NCBI GenBank assembly: GCA_030015575.1
Contig: CM057337.1
Location: 378,657,582 to 378,721,581 of the forward strand
Length of the DNA: 64,000 bases
DNA from: Agapanthus africanus
Taxonomy: Eukaryota > Streptophyta > Magnoliopsida > Asparagales > Amaryllidaceae
Direction: 5' to 3'
In this document: positions 11,984 to 23,122 of the stretch, in pieces
Layout of the letters: the number at the start of each line of letters is the position of its first letter
Position numbering within the stretch: position 1 is the stretch's first letter
The notes under the pieces: generated by a model
Told to the model about the DNA's origin: nothing
Seen by the model: only the letters and a program-made list of their open reading frames with translations
The model's database searches: none
Program-made: the position numbers and the translations under genes

Positions 11984-11996
11984 GGCTCTGATACCA
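11984..11996 (-). other. tRNA-Met primer-binding site of A
   Basis: Minus-strand TGGTATCAGAGCC, one base from the LTR end at 11998. It is identical to the sites of B, C and E. Confidence 0.9.
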
Positions 11997-11997
11997 C

Positions 11998-13924
11998 TGT
12001 AAGTCGATGTTGAACACCCCAATACTTATGGGGAGGCGGAAATATGAATAACAATCTTGTTCTATGATTAAACATCGAATAACCGTATGAATCGTTTGCT
12101 AAACAAGTTTTAACAAAAGCTATAGAGTTCTAAACTACTATGTTAAGAGATTATACCAAACGGTTCTAGTCCTTCGTCTTAACGTTATCTACGGCCTCTT
12201 TGGATCTCCACGTCCTCTTCGGCTTTCTTCCGTGATAGACGATCCACCCGAGAACCCTAATCCAAGCTATAACCTCTAAACTTGAGGTTACTTAGTTTCT
12301 CTAGTTGCTAAATAGAGTAGCTAAGGTGATGTAGAGATAGGTTATGGAGTAATTAGTCTTTCCTAATCCTTGTTCTCAACTCATGAGGGGTAGTATTAGG
12401 CTTTGGTGAAGGAGAGAGAGCTTGAAGAGAGAGAGTGAGAAGATGATAATGATAATAATAATAATAATGAAATAGCTTCTCACTTGATATATGAAACATA
12501 ATGAATAAAAAGAAATGAATAATATGAGATTATTCATCATGTTTCATAAATGCAATTGGGTGATTCATTATGTGAGTCATTAAGCATTTAATAATGCATT
12601 AATGACATGATGAATCACTCACAATGAGTCACTAAATCATTAAATGAAAATGCCACCTCTCCCTCCATGTCACATCCTTCTAGAAGCTTCTCGGAAAATT
12701 ACGAGAACGCCCCTCTCATCCGTGAAAACACGGAAAAACTTTAGACTGTATAAATCCAATAACCTGATACTAGAATCTGGCTTAAACCAAAGCCAGCTAG
12801 TAAAAACTGTCCGAATGTCGTACGTGCGTTTAAACACGTACGCGTTCGAACCTTTGTCGTAAAACCATACGACCTCTATATCTTTTCGCCTGGGTTTGGG
12901 AAATCTCTATATGGGACTCTAAATACTCAACTACTACGCTGGCAGTGGGTTTAACCACAGACCGCAAGCGCCACTAGCTGTACGTAACGGTCCCCAGGTA
13001 GTTGTCGATAAGAAAGCCGATGAAATAACCCATCTGAAATCCTACTGAGCCTGTCGATGACAATATCCGCGCAGTCCGGTCTGTTCGTCTAAGAGTATCA
13101 CATGTACGGTCTAGGGAGGTGGTGGACGTCAGACCCCTAATAACCGTACAAGTCGTGTCGGTATGGTTCAGGACCATCCGAGAATCTACTGATCATTCCA
13201 TCAGTAATTCTCAATCAGCCCTGGCCAGGGACTTATGGTAATGACCAACCGACCACAGTGCGATATCAACTCCCTATACCGGGAGAGACGAATCCCTAAC
13301 AGTCGCTCACTGCCTCCACGTGGCTCGGGACTGCGCCCAACTGAAACCTGTTTGCACGACTCCTTTGAGCCGTGGTAGGGTAATAATCAAAGCACAGTGG
13401 GAACTCACACGAGACAAATGATGACCTTAAGTCAACGGACTATCTGCACACATGTCACCTGAGAACTGCTATCTGACGTTAGGTATAATACCATCCAGTC
13501 AGTTCTCAGCGAGTCCTGTCCGGTGTACTCACACCCAGTGAGCATCTGTATACAATCTTAGGTGAACACCACCAATGGTTGCGGGACCAATCCATCGCCC
13601 CTCGTCAGGGTCTAGATATGTATACACTAGTCTACTCCGGAGTATCGATGCCCAATCTCGATACTCCTGCGACCAGGGACATCTAAGGGTGTGCCTATTG
13701 ACTATCCAGCTCCCACTAGTATGACTGCCATCACAACGCCGGTAGTCAGACAAACACCCTATGGGCTTTATCAACATATATATATAAATACCAAGTAAAA
13801 TATATCATGCGTTAAGACAAAGTCAAACCAAATAGCGTACTCTCATATCAAGCAAGACTGTCATGTACATACATATCCCAAGCATCCTATACAATGTAGG
13901 CCTCTAGGGCATATATATCCAACA
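11998..13924 (-). repeat. 5' LTR of A (1927 bp)
   Basis: Same length as the 3' LTR and about 98.4% identical by hand count. It carries hairpins at 13461-13507 and 13355-13374 and CCCTGGCCAGGG at 13219-13230. It ends against TTTAC, the right-hand TSD. Confidence 0.93.
12400..12500 (-). promoter_or_regulatory. Probable core promoter region in A's 5' LTR
   Basis: Read on the minus strand, a TATA-like CATATATC (about 12486-12494) is followed by a long CT-rich tract (about 12415-12445), the Y-patch pattern of plant promoters. The same arrangement recurs in B (about 22230-22300) and I (about 39330-39400). If this is the start site, most of the conserved core lies upstream of it, in U3. The start site is inferred from composition only. 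Confidence 0.35.
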
Positions 13925-14743
13925 TTTACGACCGGGTTCAGACATATACGTGTATTTATGCACGTATGATATTCGGACAGTTTATACGAGCAGGCTTTGG
14001 TTTAAGCCAGATTCTAGTATTGGATTATTGGATTTATGAAGTCTCAGTATATCCGTGTTTTTCGTAAATACGGATGGGAGGGGCATACTCGTAATTAGTC
14101 GAGAAGCTTCTAGAAGAAAGGTGACTCATTAGTTTTAATTCATTTGTGAATTAAACATAATGAGGTGGGGAGCTTATGTGTTATTATCATTAATCGCACC
14201 ATGACTCATGAAATGATTCATCTCAAGAATTAAATGAAGCATGGATGATATTTGTGCAAGATATTTTGTGCAAGATTTTTTTTTTGCTTCATATTATTCA
14301 AAGTGAGAAAAGTTCATTTCATTATAACAAACACTCCTCAAGCTCCCGTCTTCTTAAACCTAACCCTAATCCTCTCATGTGTCGAGATTCTAAGAATTAG
14401 CAAGATAATAGATCCTTAATCCACTTCTATATTTTCTAGGTCACTTGGATTAGCAATCCCAGCCACTTAGTTACCTCAAGTTAGAGGTTAAAGCTTGCAG
14501 AAGGAACTCTCGTGTGGATCTTTTATTACATCGAGGAGGCCGACGAGGAGGTGAACAACAAGAACAAGAAGGACTAGTATCTTGAGGTATAATCATCTAT
14601 CATAGTAGTTTAGCACTTCTAGATAGCTTGTTAGTTAGGATTTAGCAAAGATCCGTAAAGTTAGTCGATCTTACCCTGAACAAAATGATTGTTTACCTTT
14701 TCCGCCTTCCCGCATCTAGTGGGATGTGTAACGTCGACTTACA
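13925..14743 (+). repeat. 5' LTR of B, right-hand piece
   Basis: It begins with the TSD of A (TTTAC, 13925-13929), then continues B's LTR where 4043 left off, matching 21856-22678. It ends CGACTTACA just before the primer site. Confidence 0.88.
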
Positions 14744-14744
14744 G

Positions 14745-14757
14745 TGGTATCAGAGCC
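14745..14757 (+). other. tRNA-Met primer-binding site of B
   Basis: TGGTATCAGAGCC, one base after the LTR end. Confidence 0.9.
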
Positions 14758-14982
14758 TAGCTAAACCATAACTAACATGTTGGCAAAGTCTTTAGAAATT
14801 CGACCGCAAAAGAATCCCGAAAAACTGACGTTTTGACCAAGATTCTGCCGTTTTTAAAATGGGATCTAAAATTTTTTCAGGGACCCTTACAAATACATGC
14901 AGGGTTTTTTAAGAATTGTGAAGAAATATGGGATCGTGACTCGTCTAAACCACCGCAGAACTGCGGCCGATCCAAGCGATCC

Positions 14983-14998
14983 GCCGCGGATCCGCGGC
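14983..14998. repeat. GC-rich palindrome in the B leader
   Basis: GCCGCGGATCCGCGGC is a perfect 16-bp palindrome about 230 bp from the primer site. Its centre differs from that in A and C (AT in place of TT), while the arms are identical. Confidence 0.85.
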
Positions 14999-16114
14999 CG
15001 AGTTGACACTGAGTCAACCCAAATTTGGTCAGTTATTCTTCTGTGTTGATGTTGTGTTTTCTGGGATGTTTTGTTTCTGCTCGGGTTTTATGTGCATAGA
15101 GAATTGTTTGGAGTAGATTCATATGTATTGCTTTATCGAAATTCTAAGAACTTTGGCTAACTGGATTATATCTGTGTTGCGTTTAATGTGTTCGTAAACC
15201 TCCCCTAACTGCTAGTATGTCAGTTAGCATGGGGTTGCACATTTCTGTAATGGTTTTTACTGGTTTGTGAATATGAATTTGTTGGATTGTCGTGAATGGA
15301 TAGCCGACGATGTAAGATGAGTGTTTCTTTCATCCTAATGTAAATTGTAATTTGTTGTAATATTCTTTTGCGGGGCACATCGGGGTTGAGATTGTAGCCA
15401 CCGTTGTATTATTTCATTTACTGTTTTCTGCTCCTAGGATAGACCTAAGGTGGGGTGCAAAAACTACCGGGTACTTTGAAATGTTTAGTGGCCTACTCAC
15501 GTCGTTGAAGGAGACCACTTCACTTTGGGTACTTGGCGGGTAGTTTGCCGTACCCGTAGAGGTCTAGGGTGGGGTTTTAGCTATTCATCGTGACTGTGTA
15601 ATCTGTCTTTCTTTGCAGGCGCAAAGGAAATGCGGATTCATAGTATATCCAATATGTTCATCTGTGATCTGGAATGTCTATTATTGCGTCTGACGAATGT
15701 ACAATATCTATATATGATATCTAGTAGGAGTTACTTATGTTTTGCATCCGCGGTAGCCCAGCCCCCGCTCTGTCGTTAGTTAAGTAACCTAACGGGTGAA
15801 TGACGGGGCCCAGCGGCGAATGCGGATGGCATAAGAGGACGTTGTATTTTCGTTGTTTTCTGCAATGATAGGTTAATTGATGGGACGCATTATTTTAATG
15901 CAAAGAAAATAAACCAAAGTTGAATCGTTGGAATAGTTTAAAAGAAACCACTCGGTTAATTTTAAAACAGTAGATTTTTTAATTGCGGGGCTTAAACCAC
16001 TCCTTATAAAAGCTATCAGGTTCATTCGATCATATCAAGTTCACTACGTTCACGGTTTCGCCAAAACCATTCGTAGCCCTCCGTCATTTCATTTGGGTAT
16101 TCAGTAGTATTCCA

Positions 16115-16323
16115 GTTATGTATTTTGACCAATGCCAAGGCATAGTGTTTGGTAGCTGCTGGGTATTCATCTGTTGCATAGATAGATGAGTTGGTTTGGG
16201 ACAGTCGTACTGCCATTTGGCCAACGTCAGGGGTATGTACGGGTGGGTTCAAATTAACAAGATAATGATGGGCAGAACTTGACATGTGACTTATGACATT
16301 TTAACCAACGCCAAGGTCATAAG
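16115..16323 (+). other. Three hairpins with a common loop in B's leader
   Basis: Gamma: GTTATG 16115-16120 with CATAGT 16141-16146 (two wobble pairs). Beta: CGTAC 16206-16210 with GTACG 16237-16241. Alpha: CTTATGAC 16290-16297 with GTCATAAG 16316-16323, a perfect 8-bp stem. Each encloses a copy of the CCAACGCCAAGG-type motif. The order is the same as in A's leader read in sense direction. Confidence 0.6.
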
Positions 16324-16826
16324 AGCATGGGGCAAAAATCCACATCGGGAGTTTTTAAAGAAACTGAAACTTGCTAGAGTTGTATACCATTTGGAGTGTG
16401 ATAATTTTTGTAGGATTCCTTCAGCATTATCACACGATGATATTTGGATCCCGATCCTACCGTGAGTATATGCTACTCATCAGGAGATTCTTTCACTTAA
16501 CGATCAATGCTATAAACTAAGTAGGTATCGAGAAAGGTGTTAGCGAGGCTACGCCCCCAGAGAAAAGAGGTTATTTAATTAAGGAACTTCGCGAAAGCGT
16601 CGTAAAACCTCCCTCGAAGTACCAACATCGGCCTGGCTGAACGGTTAAGCAAGTATTGTACGGTGAGAATAGTCCTGACTAGTTCTTCTTTTTTGGTTTG
16701 AGGAAGGATTCGAGAAACAGTGGGAGCTGTCCTGTTTAGATAAAATAAAAATCACTCTAAACTTGCAAAAGCATTATGCTAAAGTGTTTCCTCTCTCTCT
16801 CTCTCCTAATTGCAGTGACCCAGAAT

Positions 16827-19800
16827 ATGACAGGCCTTATGTTATTATTAGATAAAAATATTTTGACAGGGCCAAACTATAATGACTGGTTCTGGAATGT
16901 CAAGATGGCAATTACCTATGACAAATTAGGGTATGTCCTTACTACTAAGACCCTGCCGTCCCAGGTCCTGAATCCAGTGTCGCAGATATGGAAATCCGCA
17001 AGAGCTGGAGTTAGATTGCGCGAAGGCCAAATGCATCGTGCTTGCCTCTATGAATAATGAACATCAGAGGAGGCAAGAGAATATGGATCTAGAATCTATA
17101 TTTCTCCACACCAAGGAACTGTATGGAGAGCAATCTCGTATAGCTTGATACGAGACCTCGAAGAACTTGTTTCAGTCAAGGCTGGCCGTCGGATTATCTG
17201 TAGGGGAACATGTCCTTAAGATGATTGGCTATATTGAAGAGCTCGCGGACCTCGGGACAAAATTAGAGAACGAGCTGTATACAGACTTGGTTCTTCTGTC
17301 TCTTCCTTCCACCTACGCCCAGTTTATCTTGAATTTCAACATTCAAGGTAAAGAAGTTGAACTTCCAGAACTCCTTAACATGTTGAGGAGTGCAGAGGGC
17401 ACCTTACAGAAAGCAAGGGAAACACCAACTATGTTTGTTCGTGGTGCTTCCTCTTCCAGGTCTAAGGCATGGGCCAAAGGAAGGAAGAAAAAGGACGCTA
17501 TCAAACCGAGAGGTGGTGTTGGTAAGGTAGAAGCCAAGAGAAAGGCAAAGGTTGCGGTGCCAGTAGTGGCAAAGGACGAATGCTTCCACTGTCGTAGGAA
17601 AGGCCATTGGAAGAAAGATTGCAAAGCTTCGATTGCCAAGAACCAGGATCCGAGGCAAGTTGTGGCTTCGGCTTCAGGCGTGTTTGTAATTGAAAATTGT
17701 CTGTCAATCAACTCTACTTCCTGGGTATTGGATACCAGATCAGGATCTCATATATGCAATTTTTTGCAGGCACTGAGAAACCGTAGAGTGCTGAAAGTTG
17801 GTGATATGACCCTCCAGGTTGCTAACGGAGCTAGCGTGAATGCTGTGTCCGAAGGGGATTATCACCTTAGATTGACGAGTGGGCATATTTTGGTTTTGCG
17901 CAACAGTTTTGTGTACCTAGTTTAACGTGTAATATCATATCAGTATCCTTGTTATCAAAAGAAGGTTATGATTTCACGTTTGTAAGCGATATTGTTAACA
18001 TCCACCTTAATCATGGTTTGATTGGGTCCGGTACACTAGATAACGGTATATACGTGTTAAACCAATTGCAGATTTTCAATGAACAGAACACACTAAAAAG
18101 AAAGTCTCCAGATATAAATCAGGCTTTCTTATGGTATTGTAGACTAGGTCACATCAATGAGACAAGGTTAACTAAGTTACATAGAGAAGGATATTTGGAT
18201 CCGTTCGAATATCAATCTTATGCCACTTGTCAATCATGTCTCAAAGGAAAAATGACAAAGACTCCGTTCATTGGACATGGAGTAAGAGCGAGCGAGCTCT
18301 TAGGACTCTTACACAGCGATGTATGTGGTCCAATGTCTACACATGCAAGAGACAGTTTTTAATATTTCATTACTTTTACGGATGATTGCTCTAGGTATGG
18401 ATTCATTTTCATGATGAAACATAAATCCGAGGCCTTTGAGAAATTCCAAGAATATAAGAATGAAGTAGAAAACCAAACCGGCAAAAGTATCAAGACACTA
18501 AGATCTGATCGAGTTGGTGAATACTTAAGTACCGAGTTCCTGGGTTACCTAAAAGAGAATGGAATTCCCTCTCAGCTTACACCTCCATACACTCCACAAC
18601 ACAACAGTGTATCGGAGATACAGAACCGAACCCTATTTGATATGGTACGTTCCATGATGAGTAATGCTGAGTTACCGCGAACTTTCTGGGATTATGCACT
18701 AGAATCAGCTGCATATCTTCTGAACAGGGTTCCTACCAAGACTGTGCCTACCACACCATATCAGATGTGGAGTGGGAAGAAACCCTATCTTCAGTATATG
18801 AAGATATGTGGATGTGCAGCTTTTGTTAAAAAGCAGCAAGCGGACAAACTCGAGGCACGCTCAGTACAGTGTAAGTTTGTGGGATATCCAAAGAATGCCA
18901 AGGGGTATTTTTCCTATTACGCAGAGGAACAAAAGGTTTTTGTTTTTCGTAATGCCCATTTTCTAGAACAGCAGTTTTTAGAAAAGGTAACAAGTGGGAG
19001 CGCAATAGAACTGGAAGAAATTGCAGAACCACAAACTACTGCTGAAAGTTTGGTAGAACCAGTAGTTCCAGAAGAACAGGACATTCCCTCACCCCTCCGC
19101 AGGAGTAGTAGGCCGTCTCATCCGCCTGAGAGATACTACGGTTTTCTCATAGACGGGGATAGAGAGAACCGCGTTATTGATAATGATGAACCTACTAGCT
19201 TCTAGCAGGACATCCAGAGCGGCGACTCGGTAAGATGGCTGGATGCAATGCGGACAGAGATGGAGTCCATGTACACCAACAAAGTATGGACTTTAGACTT
19301 TGCTCCAGATAGGGTAAAACCCATAGGATGCAAGTGGATTTTCAAGAAGAAGATTGGTGTAGATGGACAGGTGGAAACCTATAAGGCTTATCTTGTTGCA
19401 AAGGGTTTTCATCAAAGACATGGTTTGGACAATGACGAAACTTTTTCTCTAGTGGCTATGCTCAAATCTATTCGGATCCTTCTTGCCTTTGCCGCCTTAA
19501 ATGATTATAAGATCTGGCAGATGGACGTAAATACGGCTTTTCTAAATGGTAATTTAGAAGAATGCGTCTATATGGATTAGCCAGAAGGTTTCAATCAGAG
19601 TGGGAGCAGCGGGAAAATGTGTAGGTTGCTTTAGTCCATACTAAAGCAGGCATCACGGAGTTGGAACATCTGTTTTGATGCAACGGTCAAAGAATATGAC
19701 TTTATCAAAAATCCAGATGAACCATGTATATATAGTAAGTTTGTAGCACGAACTGTCGTATTCCTCGTCTTATACGTGGATGACATTCTTTTGATAGGAA

Positions 19801-20748
19801 ATGACATTCCAATGCTACAATCTGTCAAAGGAATCTTGTCACATAGGTCATCCATGAATGACCTGGGTGATGCCTCTTACATTTTGGGGATCCAGATCTA
19901 TCGTGATAGATCTAAAAGGATGTTGGGACATTCGCAGTCCAGCTATATCAATACTATACTGAAAAGATTCAGTATGGAAGATTCTAAGTGCGGTAATTTA
20001 CCGTCTTGTCACGGAATCACCTTCTCCAAAGAGATGTCTCCCAAGACTGATTTGGAAAGGGATCGCATGTCGATTATACCCTACGCTTCTGCGGTAGGCT
20101 CTATAATGTATGCGATGTTGTGCACCAGACTAGATGTAGCTTACGCACTGAGCGTGGTAAGCCGGTATCAGTCAGACCCAGAGGAGAAGCACTCGTTAGC
20201 AGCTCAAGTATTTGAGAAGGACTAAGGATATGTTCTTGGTTTACAGCGGAAAAGACCTCCAGATCGAGGCTTTTGCTGACTCCAGCTTCTAGAATGACAA
20301 GGATGACTCCAGGTCTCTGTCAGGATATGTCTTTACCCTCAATGGAGGGGCGGTGTGCTGGAAGAGTTCCAAGCAGGACACCGTTGCTGACATGACGATG
20401 GAAGCGGAGTATATCGCTGCTTGCGATGCCGCAAAAGAAGCAGTCTGGATGAAGAAGTTCCTAACAGAACTTCAGGTGGTTCCTACCATTGTTAATCCAA
20501 TACCACTGTGTTATGACAACAACGGCGCTATAGCTTTAGCGAAGGAACCCAGGTCCCATCAGAAATGCAGACACATCTTAAGGCGGTATCACCTGATCAG
20601 GGAGATCATTGATCGCCGGGAGATCGAGGTCCGGAGAGTTGCTACAGAGGAGAACACTGCAGATCCATTCACAAAGGCCTTACCTCAGACACAGTTCGAG
20701 AGGCTATTCGAGATGATAGGTCTTCGATACGCCAGTACATGGCCCTAG
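16827..20748 (+). pseudogene. gag-pol region of B (Copia polyprotein, about ten breaks)
   Basis: Gag starts at 16827 with MTGLMLLLDKNILTG, matching A. A CCHC zinc knuckle (CFHCRRKGHWKKDC) lies at 17581-17622, the protease region near 17720-17760, the integrase HHCC region near 18130-18250, and the integrase core to about 18850. RT covers about 19300-20000, with YVDD near 19770, and RNase H about 20250-20650. The whole Copia order is recognisable, but the region has about ten breaks, consistent with the higher LTR divergence of B. Confidence 0.9.
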
Positions 20749-20762
20749 TGCAAGTAAGAGAT

Positions 20763-22678
20763 TGATAGTGTATATGCCCTAGGAGCCATTATTGTAGCAT
20801 ACTAGTTTGTATATTACTTAATGGAAGCTTGGGATATTCACAGTTGTATTAACAGTCTTGCTCAACATAGTAGTATGCTACTTGGTTTATATCTATCTTA
20901 ATATGTGTATATGTTTCTTTTAGCATATCGCGAATACATATTGATAGAGCCAATAGGATCTTGCTTGACTACCAGCGTTGTGATGGCAGTAATACTAATG
21001 GGGGCTGGATAGTCTACAAGCACATCCTTTTTCAGGTCCCTAGTCGTAGGATTATCGAAACAGGGCATCGATACTCCAGAGTAGACTTGTGTATATGCTT
21101 CTCATCCCAGCAGGAGAGATGTTCTGTCCCACAGCCATCAGTACGTCGTACTGGAGATAGTATGCATGTGCTCGTTAGGTTACGGGTACACCGGACAGGA
21201 CTCGCAGGGATCTGTTGGTTGGTATTATACCCGTCGTCAGTTAACAGTTCCCAGGTGACATGAGTACAGCATAGTCCGTAAACTTGACACTGCTGCTTCT
21301 CCTTAAGTATGTTCCCACTATTCTTAGATTGCTACCCTACCACGGCTCAAAGGAGTCGTGCGAACAGGTAGCAGTTGAGTGCAGTCCCGAAGCACTTGGA
21401 GGTAGTGGCGGTTAGATAGGATTCGTCTCTCCCGGAATTGGGAGTTGATATCGCACTGTGTTTAGAGAGCCATTACGTAAAGTCCCTGGCCAGGGCAAGC
21501 GAGATTTACTCGTAGGTTTTCCAATAGCTTCTCAAGGTGTAATGGGCTTCACTCCGACACGACTTATACCGCCTTTTAGGGGACAGACGCTTGCTGCCCC
21601 CTAGGCCCGATATGGGATAGTCTCAGACGAACAGACCGGACTGTACGGAGATTGTCACATCAGGCTCAGTAGGAGTTCGGATGGGTTTCCTCATCGGCCT
21701 TCTTATCGATATCTACCTGGGGACCATTACGTACAGCTAGTACCGCTTGCGGGCTGTGGTTATACCCACTGTCAGCGTAGTGTCGAGTCTTTAGAGTCCC
21801 ACACAGAGAGTTTCCCTGCTTCAGGCGAAACGATATAGAGGTCGTATGGTTTTACGATAGGGTTCGGACATATACGTGTATTTTTGCACGTATGATATTC
21901 GGAGAGTTTATACTAACAGGCTTTTGTTTAAGCCGGATTCTAGTATTGGATTATTGGATTTATGCAGTCTCAGTATATCCGTGTTTTTCGTAAATACGGA
22001 TGGGAGGGGAATTCTCGTAATTAGTCGAGAAGCTTCTAGAAGAAAGGTGACTCATTAGTTTTAATTCATTTGTGAATTAAACTTAATGAGGTGGAGAGCT
22101 TATATGTTATTATCATTAATTGCACCATGACTCATGAGATGATTCATCTCAAGAATTAAATGAAGCATGGATGATATTTGTGCAAGATATTTTGTGCAAG
22201 ATATTTTTTTATGCTTCATATTATTCAAAGTGAGAGGTTCATTTCATTATAACAAACACACTCTCTCTTCTCAAGCTCTACTTTTCTTAAACCTAACACT
22301 AATCCTCTCATGTGTTGAGATCCCAAGGGTTAGCAAGACTAATAGATTCCTAATCCACTTCTATATCTTCTAGGTCACTTGGATTAGCAATCCTAGCCAC
22401 TTAGTTACCTCAAGTTAGAGGTTAAAACTTGAAGAAGGAACTCTCGGGTGGATCTTCTATTACATCGAGGAGGCCGACGAGGTGGTGAACAACAAGAATA
22501 AGAAAGACTAGTATCTTGAGGTATAATCATCTATAATAGTAGTTTAGCACTTCTAGATAGTTTGTTAGTTAAGGTTTAGCAAAGATCCGTAAAGTTAGTC
22601 GATGTTATCTTAAACAAAATGATTATTTTACCTATTCCGCCTCCCCGCGTCTAGTGGGATGTGTAACGTCGACTTACA
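20763..22678 (+). repeat. 3' LTR of B (1916 bp)
   Basis: It starts TGATAGTGTATATGCCC, a changed form of the TGTTAGTG start of its relatives, after a polypurine-like AAGTAAGAGAT. It ends CGACTTACA and is followed by GTATT, inside the E-type LTR called F. CCCTGGCCAGGG is at 21484-21495. Confidence 0.9.
21207..21360 (+). other. Pair of conserved LTR hairpins (B copy)
   Basis: Hairpin 1 (21207-21252): GGGATCTGTT with AACAGTTCCC, one mismatch, around the inner palindrome GGTATTATACC. Hairpin 2 (21341-21360): CACGGCTC-AAAG-GAGTCGTG. An outer stem GCTACC/GGTAGC flanks hairpin 2. Equivalent pairs lie in C, both LTRs of A, both LTRs of E, I and the solo LTR, with matched changes in the arms. Confidence 0.6.
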
Positions 22679-23122
22679 GTATTGGGGGTTAATGTTGCGC
22701 TGTGTTCGATTGGGTATAACTGGAAGTCCCTGGCCAGGGATGATATGGAGACCCACTGGTAAGAGTTATCAGTAGTTTCTCGACCCGTTATGAGCCTCAC
22801 ATCGACACGACTTATCGGTTACCGGGGTCTGACGTTTCCTACCCCTAGACTGGATATGCGACATATCAAACGAAGAGACTGGATTGTATGGTAGGGTTAC
22901 TGATTGGATTCACAGGAGTGTGTACAGGCTTGCTTGTTGATCTTCTGATCGCTCAATACCCGGGTGGCTGTTACGTTTAGCCGACCGCTTGCAGCTTGTG
23001 GGTGTTTGATATGATCATCACCTGCTGCCGGCGTATTGACGATTCATTAGAGTGCTACACAAAGGTTTCCGGGCTCAGGCAAAACGTAGTAGGAGCACAT
23101 ATGTAATATGTGCGGGACCGAG
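22679..23122 (+). repeat. Element F: E-type Copia LTR, left visible piece
   Basis: Plus-strand LTR sequence matching the minus-strand LTRs of E (for example 50700-51125 inverted), including CCCTGGCCAGGG at 22728-22739. Its earlier part lies left of B, outside the window. It ends in CCGAG (23118-23122), the TSD made by G, and resumes at 34228. Confidence 0.8.

Larger units (their letters stand above)
4044..13924 (-). mobile_element. Copia element A, complete in outline, inserted in B's 5' LTR
   Basis: This 9.9-kb minus-strand Copia has two LTRs of 1927 bp each, flanked by the TSD TTTAC (4039-4043 and 13925-13929). Inside are a polypurine tract, gag-pol, a leader of about 2 kb and a tRNA-Met primer site. 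The LTRs differ at about 30 positions by hand count (about 1.6%), giving an age near 0.6 million years. The order of integrase before RT and RNase H identifies Copia. The RT and RNase H look closest to the TAR/Tork/Angela group, but I cannot fix the lineage by eye. The coding region is nearly whole, with about three breaks. Confidence 0.95.
14758..16826 (+). other. Long untranslated leader of B
   Basis: About 2.07 kb between the primer site and the gag start, nearly the same length as in A. It matches A's leader in the opposite orientation. It includes a perfect 16-bp palindrome at 14983-14998 and the three-hairpin region at 16115-16323. A CT repeat precedes the gag start near 16790-16805. 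Confidence 0.75.
3635..22678 (+). mobile_element. Copia element B, interrupted by C and A
   Basis: B is a plus-strand Copia element. Visible parts are two pieces of the 5' LTR (3635-4043 and 13930-14743, split by A), primer site, leader, a decayed gag-pol region (16827-20748), polypurine tract and 3' LTR (20763-22678). Its left end lies beyond C, outside the window. The right flank begins GTATT, the expected TSD copy, inside an E-type LTR (F). The two LTRs differ at roughly 6% of sites by hand count, suggesting about 2 million years. The coding region has about ten breaks. Confidence 0.88.
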
